Assembly: GCF_000022205.1 (NCBI RefSeq)
Contig: NC_012029.1
Coordinates: forward strand, 2,046,001-2,110,000
Origin: Halorubrum lacusprofundi ATCC 49239
GTDB lineage: Archaea > Halobacteriota > Halobacteria > Halobacteriales > Haloferacaceae
Direction: 5' to 3'
Length of the DNA stretch: 64,000 nucleotides
A program made the position numbers and the translations under genes. Of the stretch, positions 1 to 10,803 are shown piece by piece. The number at the start of each line of letters is the position of its first letter. Position 1 is the stretch's first letter. The notes under the pieces are model-generated. The model did no database searches, was not told where the DNA came from, and saw only the letters and a list, made by a program, of their open reading frames with translations.

Positions 1-67
1 GGCGCTACGCGCCGGCTGCCAGAGAATCTTCGATTCTCGCTGGACGTGGTGAGCGCTCGAAGAGCGC
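1..67. repeat. Three consecutive triloop hairpins
   Basis: Three perfect inverted repeats with 3-base loops follow each other: GGCGC/GCGCC (1-13), GAGAATC/GATTCTC (22-38) and GCGCTC/GAGCGC (53-67). The regular spacing suggests an intergenic palindromic repeat family rather than a single terminator. The window edge cuts the left side. An A/T-rich box (TTATAAATA, about 143-151) sits just beyond and could drive a leftward gene off the window. No product can be assigned. Confidence 0.5.
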
Positions 68-195
68 GAACCGCGAGGCTGGAGAGGTGTGAGGCTGCGG
101 TTGTGCGGCTTTGACGGTGTTCACCGCGGAGTCGTCGATCACTTATAAATAGCTCGCCGGATTCCGGCCGATTCCCCGTCTCTCCTCGGTGTGCG

Positions 196-948
196 TCAGT
201 ACACAAGCTCGCCCGAGATGAACTTCCGGGTGCGCTCGTCGGACGGGTTCTCGAAGATCCGCTCCGTCGGGCCGACCTCCGTGATCCCGTCGTCGAGCAG
301 GACGGCGACGCGGTCCGCGACGCGCTCCGCCTGATGCATGTCGTGGGTCGCCACGACGACGCCGATGCCCCGGGTTTGGGCCTCGTCGATCGCCTCCTCG
401 ATGACGGCCGTGTTCCGCGGGTCGAGGTCGGAGGTGGGCTCGTCCAACAGGAGCACGTCCGGGTCGTACGCCAGCGCGCGAGCGAACGACACGCGCTGGG
501 CCTCTCCGCCCGACAGCGAGTCGGCGTGTTGAGTCGTCTTGTCGGTCAGCCCGACGACATCGAGCGACTCGCGAACCGCGTCGGGAGTCTCGGCGAGCCC
601 CAGCGTCGCGGCGATCCGGTCGGCCCACGGGCTCCGAACCCGGAGCCCGTATTCGACGTTGCGGCCCACCGAGGCGTCGAAGAGGCTCGCCTCCTGAAAG
701 ACCATTCCGACCCGCCGCCGCAGGGCGAGTCGGTCCGACTCCTCGACGGTCCACGCGTCCGTGCCGCCGAGGTCGACGGTCCCCGCGTCGGGTTCGAGCG
801 AGAGCGCGAGCGTCCGAAGCAGCGTCGTTTTGCCGACGCCGGAAGGACCGATGACGCCGAGGACCTCGCCGGCGTCGATCTCGATGGAGAGGTCGTCGAA
901 CACCCGCTCGCCGCCGAACGACTGCGAGACGCCGGTCGCCCGGAGCAT
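196..948 (-). CDS. tupC: Tungstate ABC transporter ATP-binding protein
   Basis: Cytoplasmic ATPase of the Tup importer; it powers uptake of tungstate (possibly also molybdate). The 250-residue protein has Walker A GPSGVGKTT at about residues 34-42, the ABC signature LSGGEAQ at 145-151 and Walker B LLLDEP at about 166-171, so it looks catalytically complete. It is the last gene of a leftward tupA-tupB-tupC operon; its start overlaps the tupB stop by one base. Substrate is inferred from the neighbouring TupA-type binding protein, since the ATPase alone could serve several anion importers. Confidence 0.88.
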   Translation of the reverse strand: MLRATGVSQSFGGERVFDDLSIEIDAGEVLGVIGPSGVGKTTLLRTLALSLEPDAGTVDLGGTDAWTVEESDRLALRRRVGMVFQEASLFDASVGRNVEYGLRVRSPWADRIAATLGLAETPDAVRESLDVVGLTDKTTQHADSLSGGEAQRVSFARALAYDPDVLLLDEPTSDLDPRNTAVIEEAIDEAQTRGIGVVVATHDMHQAERVADRVAVLLDDGITEVGPTERIFENPSDERTRKFISGELVY

Positions 949-1670
949 CAGCGGTTCACCCCCCCGTCGCCGAAGTGAATGACCACGGCGTTGACGGTCA
1001 ACACGAGCGCGACGAGGACCGCGCCGAGGATCATCGCCGTCTCGTACTGGCCTTGACGCGCCTCCAGTTGGATGGCAGTGGTCAGCGTCCGGGTCTTCGA
1101 AATCCCGTCCGCGCTCGTGATGTTGCCGCCGACGATGAGCACGGAGCCGACCTCGCTGACGGCCCGACCGAAGCCGGCCAAGATTGCGGTGGCGATCCCG
1201 TACCGCGCCTCCTTCAGGACGACGAGGGCCGCGTCGAGGCGCGTGCCGCCGAGCGCGCGCGCGGCGTCGCGGACGCCGTCGTCAACCCCGGAGACGGCCG
1301 CGAGGCTGATCGCCGTGATCGGCGGCGTCGCGAGTACGAACTGCGACATGATCATCGCCTCTCTGGTGAAGACGAGCTCAAGCGACCCGAGCGGTCCCTG
1401 ATTCGAGACCGCGAACAGGACCAAGAGGCCGACGACCACGCTGGGAAACCCCATTCCCGTGTTGACGACGGACTTCACGACCCGCTTGCCCGGGAACTCG
1501 GAGAACCCGACTACGACGGCGACGGGAACGCTGAACAGTGTGCTCAGCGCCACGGCGGTGACGCTCACGTACAGCGAGACGTAGATGATGCTCCAGACGT
1601 AGCCGTCCCTGAACGGGAGATCGAGGAGGGGAGAGAGCAGCTGTGCGACTGGTTCGATCGGCACGCTCAC
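948..1670 (-). CDS. tupB: Tungstate ABC transporter permease
   Basis: Integral membrane permease of the Tup importer, 240 residues with about five or six hydrophobic segments. The cytoplasmic loop near residues 135-190 has the permease pattern that contacts the ATPase ([21 protein letters not shown]). Length fits the TupB/ModB-like family. The start overlaps the tupA stop by 4 bases, implying translational coupling. Family membership is clear; tungstate specificity rests on the adjacent binding protein. Confidence 0.88.
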   Translation of the reverse strand: MSVPIEPVAQLLSPLLDLPFRDGYVWSIIYVSLYVSVTAVALSTLFSVPVAVVVGFSEFPGKRVVKSVVNTGMGFPSVVVGLLVLFAVSNQGPLGSLELVFTREAMIMSQFVLATPPITAISLAAVSGVDDGVRDAARALGGTRLDAALVVLKEARYGIATAILAGFGRAVSEVGSVLIVGGNITSADGISKTRTLTTAIQLEARQGQYETAMILGAVLVALVLTVNAVVIHFGDGGVNR

Positions 1671-2611
1671 TCGTCAGACGAGTCGCTACTCCAACCTTCC
1701 GGAACGTACTGCTGGAAGTCGGGATTCTCCGAGATCGCCTCGGGGAAGAACAGCTGTTCGCCGTTCATCTGGTACTCGGAGATCGCGTCTTGGGTGCTGG
1801 GGCTGGTGATCCACCCGATGTACGCCATCGCGAGGTCGTAGTTGACGTTGTCGTGGACACCGGGGTTGACCGCCATGACTCCGTAGGGATTCGCGAGGAT
1901 CTCCGGGCCGTTCTCGATGGGACCCTGCACCAGAACGACGAGGTCGATCTCCGAGCGCTGCGAGATGAACGTTCCGCGGTCCGAGAGCGTGTAGGCGCCC
2001 TGCTGGGTGGCGATGTTCAGCGCTTCGCCCATCCCGCTGCCGGTCTCCTGGTACCAGTCGCCGCCGGGCTCGGTGCCGGCCGCCTCCCAGAGGTTGCGCT
2101 CCTTGGTGTGGGTGCCGGAGTTGTCCCCGCGGGAGACGAACGACGCCTCCCTATCGGCGATCGTCGTGAGCGCCTCCGTCGCCGAGCCCATCCCCTGAAT
2201 CCCTGCCGGGTCGCTTTCCGGGCCGACGATGACGAAGTCGTTGAACATGAGGTCGCGGCGGTTCACGCCGTACCCGTTGCGCATGAATTCGTCTTCGAGC
2301 CCTCGGGCGTGGACCATCACCACGTCGGCGTCGCCGTCGCGAGCCGACTGTAGGGCCGCGCCCGTTCCCTGCGCGACCGCGTCGACGCTTACGCCGTACA
2401 GCTTCTCGAAGTCGGCGTGGATCGCGTCGAGCAGGCCCGTGTCGTAGGTGCTCGTCGTCGTCGTGAGCGTCAGGGTCTCCCCGGCGACGGCGGGCCGGTC
2501 GTCGTCCTCGTCGCTACTCCCCTCGCTGCCGCCGGCCCCCCCGCAGCCGGCGGTGCTCGCGACTGCGCCCGTACCGAGTGCGGCGACGAATCGCCGTCGA
2601 TGTATCGTCAT
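1667..2611 (-). CDS. tupA: Tungstate-binding lipoprotein (TupA family)
   Basis: Extracellular anion-binding lipoprotein, 314 residues, first gene of the tup operon. The N-terminus [15 protein letters not shown] followed by STAGC is a Tat signal with a lipobox Cys. The mature part carries TupA-type sequences: [19 protein letters not shown] near the front, [11 protein letters not shown] in the middle and [10 protein letters not shown] in the last third. The ATG at 2611 was chosen because it puts the twin Arg at residues 5-7 and lies about 26 bases from a clear A/T box; the open frame extends further upstream but is not supported. Uptake would serve tungsto- or molybdoenzymes. Confidence 0.9.
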   Translation of the reverse strand: MTIHRRRFVAALGTGAVASTAGCGGAGGSEGSSDEDDDRPAVAGETLTLTTTTSTYDTGLLDAIHADFEKLYGVSVDAVAQGTGAALQSARDGDADVVMVHARGLEDEFMRNGYGVNRRDLMFNDFVIVGPESDPAGIQGMGSATEALTTIADREASFVSRGDNSGTHTKERNLWEAAGTEPGGDWYQETGSGMGEALNIATQQGAYTLSDRGTFISQRSEIDLVVLVQGPIENGPEILANPYGVMAVNPGVHDNVNYDLAMAYIGWITSPSTQDAISEYQMNGEQLFFPEAISENPDFQQYVPEGWSSDSSDE

Positions 2612-2632
2612 AGATACACCGATGGACCGATA

Positions 2633-2642
2633 CCAAATATAG
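2633..2642 (-). promoter_or_regulatory. TATA box of the tup operon
   Basis: CTATATTTGG on the minus strand, centred about 27 bases before the tupA ATG. This is the normal distance for a leaderless haloarchaeal transcript. Confidence 0.6.
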
Positions 2643-2840
2643 CTTCTGCACGCGAATAACCGCGATCGGTTACTGTCCCCCACGGAGCGGAATCCGGGCA
2701 GTCGCTCACCCCGGGATCGGCGTCCGATCGCGTCCGGAACGAGGAGCGTGGCTACCCGTGACCGGTTACGTCGCCGTCGCAGTCGCCGAGTTCGGTCGGG
2801 GAGGGAAAACGCCAACACCCCCCGAGCCGACGCCTTCGGT

Positions 2841-3593
2841 ATGGACGAACGCGCGGACGGAAGCGCCGCGGACGGGAGCACAGCGGCCGGGACGGGCCGC
2901 GGCCGAGCCGCGCTCATCGAGGGCGACGCCGAGTTCGACGGTCGCGACGCCGCGCTCCTCCGAGCGGTCCACGAGGCCGGATCGGTTGCGGGTGCGGCCT
3001 CCGAGCTGGGGCGCTCACGGGCTCGCGCGCTCTTGCGGATCGAGGCGCTCGAAGGTGCCTTCGGTACCCTCGTCGAGCGACGGCGCGGGGGGTCCGGCGG
3101 AGGCGGTAGTCGGCTGACGGGGGCCGGCCGCGACCTCCTCGACCGGTACGACCGCCTGCAAGCGGTGCTGGCCGCGACAGCCAACGTCCCCGAGACGGTG
3201 CTAGACGGGACAGTCGCGCGCGTCGACGGCGAACTGGCAGAGGTGGACACCGCGGTCGGCACAGTTCGCGGGCTCCACGACGACGCCGCAGTCGGCGACG
3301 CCGTGCAGGTGCGGATCGGCGCAGACGCGGTGACGATTTATAAGGAAAGCCAGCGAGTCGATCCGGATTCGACGAGCGCCCGGAACCGCTTGCGCGGCGA
3401 GGTCGTCGAGATCGTGGCGGGCAAAACGGTGTCGACGGTTCGGGTTGAGGTGGGCGAGGTGGTCTTCCGGGTGTTGATCACGGCGGAGAGCTCGGCACGG
3501 TTGGACTTGGACGCGGGCGACGACGTGGCGATCCGGTGGAAAGCGACCGCGACGCGGGTCGTCAGCCAGTCTGCGGCGTCGGGACGCGAGTAG
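2841..3593 (+). CDS. LysR/ModE-type HTH regulator with TOBE domains
   Basis: Probable oxyanion-sensing transcription factor of 250 residues. An N-terminal winged helix (about residues 35-100) resembles ModE/LysR DNA-binding domains. The C-terminal half holds two TOBE-like modules; the second begins [14 protein letters not shown], and SARN is a hallmark of molybdate/tungstate-binding TOBE domains. The gene is divergent from tupABC with about 230 bases between the starts, so it most likely controls that operon in response to tungstate or molybdate. The start at MDERADG was preferred over an upstream GTG-type extension that is Arg-rich and lacks acidic haloarchaeal character. Confidence 0.82.
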   Translation: MDERADGSAADGSTAAGTGRGRAALIEGDAEFDGRDAALLRAVHEAGSVAGAASELGRSRARALLRIEALEGAFGTLVERRRGGSGGGGSRLTGAGRDLLDRYDRLQAVLAATANVPETVLDGTVARVDGELAEVDTAVGTVRGLHDDAAVGDAVQVRIGADAVTIYKESQRVDPDSTSARNRLRGEVVEIVAGKTVSTVRVEVGEVVFRVLITAESSARLDLDAGDDVAIRWKATATRVVSQSAASGRE

Positions 3594-3658
3594 GAAGATC
3601 GCGGCGGAGGCGTTCGTGTCAGCGCAAGTGATTTAACTACAGAACGCCATTATAAATT

Positions 3659-3898
3659 ATGAACGAAGCATCCGAAGCGGCAACGAACCGGACCTCGGCC
3701 GGGATGAACCTCGGCGACCTCGGACCCGCCGCGCTGGCGTCCATGGGCTCCGTCGCCCTCGCGCTGTACTTCTACTACGTTCGCGGCGACAAGCAGCGCG
3801 GCCAGTTCATCGGCCTGTGGCCGAGTACCATACTCGCCCTCGCCACCTATCTTCAACTAGAGCAGATCAAGCAAACGCTCGCGGACCACGACGACTGA
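3659..3898 (+). CDS. Small hypothetical membrane protein
   Basis: 79 residues with two hydrophobic stretches (about residues 24-41 and 51-63) joined by a short charged loop containing RGDKQRGQ. It resembles short uncharacterised haloarchaeal membrane proteins; no function is known to me. A TTATAAATT box lies immediately before this ATG, so translation may really begin at the internal Met at 3704 (MNLGDLG), which would still keep both hydrophobic stretches. It is monocistronic and convergent with infB. Confidence 0.65.
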   Translation: MNEASEAATNRTSAGMNLGDLGPAALASMGSVALALYFYYVRGDKQRGQFIGLWPSTILALATYLQLEQIKQTLADHDD

Positions 3899-3952
3899 GA
3901 TTAGCAACGAACTGCGGCATCTTTTCGCCCGAGTACGCCGATAATCCTCGAT

Positions 3953-5746
<1,794 letters not shown>

Positions 5747-5941
5747 CAGTGATCGCCCCGAAAAGGTCGGTTATCTTCCGTTCGACCCGGACGTCAGTTA
5801 AGCCTTTCAAAACGCGCCCGACCGGGGTCCGGGGGCAGCGGCGGCGGCGGTCTCTGAGAGAACCGATCCGGGGACCGTTGCGTCCGTCGCCCGTCCGACG
5901 CCCCCGTGGAGTTTAAGACCGTTGCCCGGGACCGTGCGAAC

Positions 5942-6187
5942 ATGGTCGATATCCTCGCGGAGAACCTCTCCGGGAAGGCGGTGATGAGCGCGGACGGAAC
6001 GGAGCTTGGGGACCTATACAACATCACGATGGACCTCAAGTCGGGCGAGCTGTCCGACCTGCTTGTGAGCCCCCACGAGCACCTCAGCCCGGAGCGATCG
6101 GGCTTCGACGTCGACGAAATGGGCCATCTGAAGGTGCCAGTCGCGAACGTACAGGCGGTGAAAGACTACATCGTCGTCGCCCGCTAA
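5942..6187 (+). CDS. PRC-barrel domain protein, CdpB-like
   Basis: 81-residue PRC-barrel protein; the whole length forms the barrel (LSGKAVMSADGTELGDLYNI at the front, VPVANVQAVKDYIVVAR at the end). In Haloferax, PRC-barrel proteins named CdpB link FtsZ rings to the division machinery, and my recollection is that CdpB2 lies beside infB, which matches this context. That assignment is inferred. The stop overlaps the nob1 start by one base, so the two are co-transcribed. An alternative is a role in RNA processing, often suggested for PRC-barrels next to RNA genes. Confidence 0.8.
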   Translation: MVDILAENLSGKAVMSADGTELGDLYNITMDLKSGELSDLLVSPHEHLSPERSGFDVDEMGHLKVPVANVQAVKDYIVVAR

Positions 6188-6645
6188 TGGAAGTTCTCGA
6201 CACCTCGGCGTTTATTCACGAGTACACCACCGACGACACTGTCGTCTCGGTGCCCGAAGTGCACGAAGAGCTCACCGGCGAGGGAGCGCTCCGCTTCGAC
6301 GCGATGGAGGGCTCCGGCATGACGATCCACGTCCCGGCCCCCGAAGTCCTCGACAACGTGCGGCGCGCTGCGCGCGGGTCCGGCGACGCCGCGGAGCTGT
6401 CCGACACCGACACCCGGCTGATCGCGACCGCGCTTGAGCTGAGCGCGACGCTCGTCACCGACGACTACGCGATGCAAAACGTCGCCGAGCGACTCGACAT
6501 CTCCGTCGAAGCGATTGCACGCGACGGGATCACGGAGGAGCGCGAATGGCGGTTCCAGTGCGTCGGCTGCAACCGGACCTTCGACGAGAACAAAGAGCGG
6601 TGTCCGATCTGCGGAAGCGACCTGACGCGGAAGAACCCGGCGTAA
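6187..6645 (+). CDS. nob1: rRNA maturation endonuclease Nob1
   Basis: Endonuclease expected to cleave the 3' end of 16S rRNA during small-subunit maturation. 152 residues: an N-terminal PIN domain starting MEVLDTSAF with the first catalytic Asp at residue 5 and further acidic residues around 73-93 (SDTDTRLIA, TDDYA), then a zinc ribbon with Cys at 125, 128, 139 and 142 (CVGC and CPIC). This PIN plus zinc-ribbon order is diagnostic for Nob1. It is translationally coupled to the PRC-barrel gene. Confidence 0.93.
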   Translation: MEVLDTSAFIHEYTTDDTVVSVPEVHEELTGEGALRFDAMEGSGMTIHVPAPEVLDNVRRAARGSGDAAELSDTDTRLIATALELSATLVTDDYAMQNVAERLDISVEAIARDGITEEREWRFQCVGCNRTFDENKERCPICGSDLTRKNPA

Positions 6646-6685
6646 CGCGGGACTGTCCGCTTTTCTCGCCGTTCTTTGCGACTCC

Positions 6686-7708
6686 TTAGTCCGCCGACTC
6701 CGGCTCTGCGTCGCGTTCTCCGGTCGGAGTTTGGCCCGCGTTCTCGGTTGCGGTTTCGGGCGGGGATCCGTCTTCAGACCTATCCTCGACCGCGTCCTCG
6801 TCGTCGCCCGGGAGTGCGGCAGCGAGCGCGTCGGCGTCGAGCGGGAGCCGGTCGCGGAGTCGCCCCGCCACCGCGTGCGCCTCGGCGATTTCCACCTCGG
6901 CGACCGCCCGAACGAGCGCGACCGCCCGCTCCGCCCGGGCCTGCCGCCACGACTCCTCGCGCGACTGGTACGTGCGGATGGCACGGAGAAACTCCACCTC
7001 CGAGAACTCCGGCCAGTACGGCGCACAGAAGTAGACGGCCGCCTCGTTGCCGTTGGCGTGCCACGGGAGGAAGTTCGAGGTGCGCTCGTCGCCGCCGGTC
7101 CGGACGATCAGGTCGACGTCGCGGACCGGTCGATCGTACAGCCGCTCCTCGACGGTTTCGACGTCGACATCGGTCGGGTCGAGGTCGCCCGCATCGACGT
7201 CGCGTGCGATCGCCGTCGCCGCGTCGAGCAGTTCGGTGCGGCCACCGTACGCCAGCGCGACGTTCAGCGTGAACCGGTCGTTGTCGGCGGTGCGGCGCTC
7301 TGCGTAGTCCACCGCGTCGCGCACGCGCTCCGGGAGGCGGTCGACATCGCCGATTGCGCGAACGCGGACTCCCTGCTCATGGACGCGGTCGGCGTCGGCG
7401 AAGTCGCGGAGCTTGGTCTCCAACAGGTCGAACAGCGGCTCCAACTCCTCGTCCGGGCGCTCGAAGTTCTCGGTCGAGAAGGCGTACAGCGTCAGCTCTG
7501 CGACGCCCAAATCCGCGCACCAGTCGAGGACGCGCTCGGTGGTAGCGGCGCCGGCCCGGTGGCCGTCGGGCGCGTTGTCGCCGCGCTCCCGGGCGTACCG
7601 CCGATTTCCGTCCTGGATGATCGCGACGTGTGTCGGTACGTCCTCGATCTCTCGATGGAGGTGCCGGCGGTACGCGCGCTCGGTAAGCACGCGGAGACGA
7701 TTCAACAT
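6686..7708 (-). CDS. uppS: Cis-prenyltransferase (UppS family)
   Basis: Makes long-chain cis-polyprenyl diphosphates used as lipid carriers for glycosylation. 340 residues. The catalytic segment HVAIIQDGNRRYA (residues 27-39, Asp 33) and GHRAGA are present, as are LTLYAFSTENFERP and the C-terminal substrate motif RTGGDERTSNFLPW. After about residue 265 a Glu/Asp-rich tail of roughly 75 residues extends beyond the usual family length, a common haloarchaeal addition. Divergent from the LWR-salt gene with 55 bases between starts. Confidence 0.94.
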   Translation of the reverse strand: MLNRLRVLTERAYRRHLHREIEDVPTHVAIIQDGNRRYARERGDNAPDGHRAGAATTERVLDWCADLGVAELTLYAFSTENFERPDEELEPLFDLLETKLRDFADADRVHEQGVRVRAIGDVDRLPERVRDAVDYAERRTADNDRFTLNVALAYGGRTELLDAATAIARDVDAGDLDPTDVDVETVEERLYDRPVRDVDLIVRTGGDERTSNFLPWHANGNEAAVYFCAPYWPEFSEVEFLRAIRTYQSREESWRQARAERAVALVRAVAEVEIAEAHAVAGRLRDRLPLDADALAAALPGDDEDAVEDRSEDGSPPETATENAGQTPTGERDAEPESAD

Positions 7709-7763
7709 ACATGCGGACCGACACGACCGAGGGGTATGTACTTTTATGCTCTGACGGATCGAG

Positions 7764-8141
7764 ATGTCCCCGATGAACGCCGCCTACGTCTTCCGCGTCG
7801 AGTTCCGTCTCGATCCCGAGGGCGCTACCATCGCTCCGGATCGGTTCGAGACGACGATGGAACTGCCCGCCAACGAGCCCGGTACCGACGGCTGGCTCTT
7901 CTTCCGCGACCGGCTCTGGCGCGGCGAGATCGGCGACGAACCGTCGTTCCGGCGGCTGGCGAGCGACCGTCTCGGTGTCGAGGTCGTCGCCGCCAACTTC
8001 CGAGAACTCCGTACCGACGAGGCGTTCCTCGACGCGCTGCAGTCGGCGATCGCGGCCGACCTCGACCGGTTCAACGCCGATTCGGTCGACGAGGTCCTGC
8101 ACAAATACCTCGGCTCGTCGGTCCACGTGCGGGAGGAGTGA
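7764..8141 (+). CDS. LWR-salt family protein
   Basis: 125-residue soluble protein recognised by the central LWRGEIGDEPSFRRLA segment, typical of the LWR-salt family found in extreme halophiles. The N-terminal third is a predicted beta region (AYVFRVEFRL, TTMELP, WLFFRDRLW) and the C-terminal half looks helical. Biochemical role is unknown. A TTTTATG box at about 7741-7747 would place transcription near 7765-7773, so either the ATG at 7764 or the next at 7773 (MNAAYVF) may be used. The gene is divergent from uppS and 71 bases ahead of a HAD hydrolase on the same strand. Confidence 0.8.
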   Translation: MSPMNAAYVFRVEFRLDPEGATIAPDRFETTMELPANEPGTDGWLFFRDRLWRGEIGDEPSFRRLASDRLGVEVVAANFRELRTDEAFLDALQSAIAADLDRFNADSVDEVLHKYLGSSVHVREE

Positions 8142-8212
8142 CGTTCCGCATGCTACAGTCTCCCTCGCGACCCCACAACGCACTTACCAGTCGGCCGCCT
8201 ACTGACGGCCCC

Positions 8213-8866
8213 ATGGCCGTCGCCGACTACGATTTCCACCTGTTCGACCTTGACGGGACCCTCGTCGACGCGGAGTGGTCGTACACCCGGGGCGTCTTCG
8301 ACCGCGTCAGCGACCGGCTCGGCCGCCCCTTTTCCGACCGGGAGGCGTACGTCCTCTGGCACGGGCTCGGGGGCGCCCGCGGCGACACCCTCCGCGATCT
8401 CGGAATCGACCCCGACGCGTTCTGGCCCGCGTTCCACGCCGAGGAGGATCCCGACGCCCGCGCGGAGGCGACGTACCTCCACGACGACGCAGCCCGACTG
8501 CTCGACCGCGTCGACGACACCGGCGGCCCGACCGGGCTCGTCACCCACTGCCAGCGGTTCCTCGCCGAGCCCGTGCTCGACCGACTTGACCTCAGCGACC
8601 GGTTCGACGCGGTGGTCTGCTGTACCGACGAGACGGGCTGGAAACCCGATCCGGACCCCATCGAACTGGCGATGACGGACCTCGACGTCAACCCACAGAG
8701 CGACCGCGGCTACTACGTCGGCGACGGCGAAAGCGACGTGAGCGCCGCGTGGAACGCGGGGCTCGACGCGGTCCACGTCGAGCGCGTGGGCCACGAGGAC
8801 CGCGGGCGATGCGTGCTCGGCGACCGGCGCGTCAGCCGGCTCGACGAGCTCTTGGCCGGCGGCTGA
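8213..8866 (+). CDS. HAD family hydrolase
   Basis: 217-residue phosphatase-like enzyme of the haloacid dehalogenase superfamily. Motif I is FDLDGTLVD (about residues 10-18) with the nucleophile Asp and the second catalytic Asp. Motif II Thr lies in GLVTHC, the motif III Lys in ETGWKPDPDP and motif IV in YYVGDGESD. A helical cap between motifs I and II suggests a small phosphorylated substrate such as phosphoglycolate, but the substrate cannot be read from sequence. Confidence 0.88.
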   Translation: MAVADYDFHLFDLDGTLVDAEWSYTRGVFDRVSDRLGRPFSDREAYVLWHGLGGARGDTLRDLGIDPDAFWPAFHAEEDPDARAEATYLHDDAARLLDRVDDTGGPTGLVTHCQRFLAEPVLDRLDLSDRFDAVVCCTDETGWKPDPDPIELAMTDLDVNPQSDRGYYVGDGESDVSAAWNAGLDAVHVERVGHEDRGRCVLGDRRVSRLDELLAGG

Positions 8867-8959
8867 ATCCGCGAGCGCCGGAGCGGGGCGACCGGCGCGC
8901 GCAACCGGCTCGCCGCCCGCGACCGAAACGGTCGTGAGGCACCGGGCGGAACCGGGCGT

Positions 8960-9340
8960 ATGACGAAGTGGCTCCACAGCGGCCGCCGCCGCGACCTCTG
9001 CGCGCTGCTGTACGACGCCGGCGAGCTGCGGGCGCAGTCGCTGAAGAGCCGGCTCGAATCACACTACGACGAGCGGATCGATCCCCGGTCGTTCTACGCT
9101 ACGCTCACCTCGCTCGTGGAATCGGGATTCCTCGACCGGCGGACCGAGGGGCTCGCCGACGTGTACGCGCTTACCGACGCTGGCGAGCGCGCCCTCCTCG
9201 ACCACTACGCGTGGCTCTCGGATCGGATCGATGGTGGGTCACCCGACGATCTACCGGTCGACGGCGACGACGGCGACGACGGCGACGCCGGCGACGACAG
9301 CGACGACAGCGACGGTGGCCGTCCAAACCTCAAGGATTAA
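8960..9340 (+). CDS. PadR-family transcriptional regulator
   Basis: 126 residues. A winged helix covers about residues 1-85: helix-rich start, DPRSFYATLTSLVESGFLDRR as recognition helix plus wing, and the PadR-like VYALTDAGERALLDHYAWL. The remaining 30 or so residues are an acidic Asp/Gly tail encoded by GAC-GGC repeats. The nikR promoter overlaps its 3' end. Target genes are not evident; the next gene, nikR, is an independent regulator. Confidence 0.8.
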   Translation: MTKWLHSGRRRDLCALLYDAGELRAQSLKSRLESHYDERIDPRSFYATLTSLVESGFLDRRTEGLADVYALTDAGERALLDHYAWLSDRIDGGSPDDLPVDGDDGDDGDAGDDSDDSDGGRPNLKD

Positions 9341-9343
9341 CAA
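9334..9343 (+). promoter_or_regulatory. Putative nikR TATA box
   Basis: GGATTAACAA lies about 27 bases ahead of the nikR ATG and overlaps the stop codon of the PadR gene, implying that nikR has its own promoter. Confidence 0.4.
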
Positions 9344-9365
9344 GATTGCGGCGTTCAGTTAATAT

Positions 9366-9860
9366 ATGACCGTTGTCAGCGTCTCGATGCCGGAGGAGCT
9401 GTTGGAGCGGATCGACAAATTCTCGGACGAACACGGCTACACCGGGCGCAGCGAGGTGGTCCGCGAGGCCTCCCGGAACCTCCTCGGCGAGTTCGAGGAC
9501 GCGAAACTGGAGGACAGAGACCTGATGGCGGTGGTGACGGTGCTTTTCGACTACGAGACCACGAGCGTCGAAGAGCGGATGATGCGGCTCCGCCACGAAC
9601 ACGAGGGGCTCGTGGCCTCCAACTTCCATAGCCACGTCGGCTCGCGGTACTGCATGGAGCTATTCGTGCTCGAAGGGCGGTTGGAAGATATCTCGACGTT
9701 CGTGGGGAAGATTCGCGCGACGAAGGACACGCTCACGGTCGACTACAGCGTGACGCCGGTCGACGAGTTCGGCGCCGACAGCGACCTCGCGGCGACGGGA
9801 AGCGACGGGACCGGAGACGGAGAGGCTAACCGCGCGGGCGGCCACGCCCACGACGACTGA
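9366..9860 (+). CDS. nikR: Nickel-responsive regulator NikR
   Basis: 164-residue metalloregulator. Residues 1-48 form a ribbon-helix-helix ([17 protein letters not shown], then [17 protein letters not shown]). The C-terminal NikR domain keeps the nickel ligands: His in RLRHEHEG, the pair in NFHSHVG and Cys in [12 protein letters not shown]. Beyond about residue 137 is an acidic Gly/Asp tail ending in GGHAHDD, which adds His residues and is unusual relative to bacterial NikR (about 133 residues). No nickel transporter gene lies nearby, so the target is elsewhere. Confidence 0.92.
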   Translation: MTVVSVSMPEELLERIDKFSDEHGYTGRSEVVREASRNLLGEFEDAKLEDRDLMAVVTVLFDYETTSVEERMMRLRHEHEGLVASNFHSHVGSRYCMELFVLEGRLEDISTFVGKIRATKDTLTVDYSVTPVDEFGADSDLAATGSDGTGDGEANRAGGHAHDD

Positions 9861-9882
9861 GGAGAACTGTCGCCGTTTCTTT

Positions 9883-10800
9883 TCAACTGCCTCCGCGACC
9901 GGCGGTTCCGTCTGCGAGCACACCGAGGAACGGCACCGTGAACCCCACGACGTAGCCGGCGAGATGTGCGAACACGTTGCTGCCGAACGGGACGAGCACC
10001 AGCGATCCGATCACGCCGGCGGCCGCGACGCTCGCGCCGGTGACGTACAGGAGTTCGCGTTCCGGCCCCAGATCGAGTCCCGCCACTTGCGGGCGCCCGA
10101 CCGCGGTGTACAGCCCGGCCGCGGCGAGGACCGCTCCGACCGCGAACAGCGACCCCACGGCGGGCAGCGGCGGGAAGTAACCGGCGCCGCTCGGCGCGAG
10201 GTACGCGAGCGCGAGCGACGCGAAGGCGACGACGACCGACCAGCGCGGGTCGACGCCGGCGGGCGTCTCGCTTCGAACCCGATCGCATTCCGCCGCGAGC
10301 GCGGCGAACCAGACGGCGACGAGGTAGCCGAGGAGCGCGCTGTTCACGTCGGAGAAGCCGGCGGTCAGCGCGTCGGTCACGCCGCCGAGCGTGACGATGG
10401 TCGCCCACGCGGAGACCAGCGGGACGACCGCGAGGTAGACCACAACCGATCTGAGGAGCCGTCGACGCCAGCCGGCGACGATCGAGAGGGGGTACGCGAC
10501 CGCGACGAGCAGCCAGTAGTTGACGACGTTGTCGACGAGGTGGACCGGGTCCGTATGAACGAAGCTCGACGCGAATGCGGTCCACAGCGCCCACCGGCTC
10601 TCAAACACCCCTTCAGTCGCCAGCGAGAGCTGCCACGCGTCGGTCCCCGGCATGAGGCTCACGGCGACGAGCAGCGTCGGTAGCGGGACGGTGATCAGGA
10701 AGAGATCCCTTGGAGGGGTCGACCGGACGGCCGCGCGGACGCTGGCGAGGAGCCCGCGGAGCGTTGGCGAATTTCCCTCGCGATCCCCCGCTGCGCTCAT
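9883..10800 (-). CDS. Rhomboid-like membrane protein
   Basis: 305 residues with about seven hydrophobic segments. The rhomboid fold is suggested by FVHTDPVHLVDNVVNYW (the His/Asn-containing segment of TM2), GFSDVNSALLGYL where the G-x-S-x motif should be, and NVFAHLAGYVVGF with the His-x-x-Gly-Tyr of the last catalytic helix. The Ser and His of the dyad are therefore possible, but the active-site motif GFSD departs from the usual GASG, so proteolytic activity is uncertain. The N-terminus is cytoplasmic and polar. Its start lies 3 bases from the end of the next gene, suggesting co-transcription. Confidence 0.75.
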   Translation of the reverse strand: MSAAGDREGNSPTLRGLLASVRAAVRSTPPRDLFLITVPLPTLLVAVSLMPGTDAWQLSLATEGVFESRWALWTAFASSFVHTDPVHLVDNVVNYWLLVAVAYPLSIVAGWRRRLLRSVVVYLAVVPLVSAWATIVTLGGVTDALTAGFSDVNSALLGYLVAVWFAALAAECDRVRSETPAGVDPRWSVVVAFASLALAYLAPSGAGYFPPLPAVGSLFAVGAVLAAAGLYTAVGRPQVAGLDLGPERELLYVTGASVAAAGVIGSLVLVPFGSNVFAHLAGYVVGFTVPFLGVLADGTAGRGGS

Positions 10801-10803
10801 CGG

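Noticed and set aside
6731..8866. A 711-codon open frame on the + strand covering uppS and the HAD gene
   Set aside because: Most of it lies antisense to uppS or in the wrong frame of the LWR-salt gene; only its last part is the HAD hydrolase, which has its own ATG at 8213.
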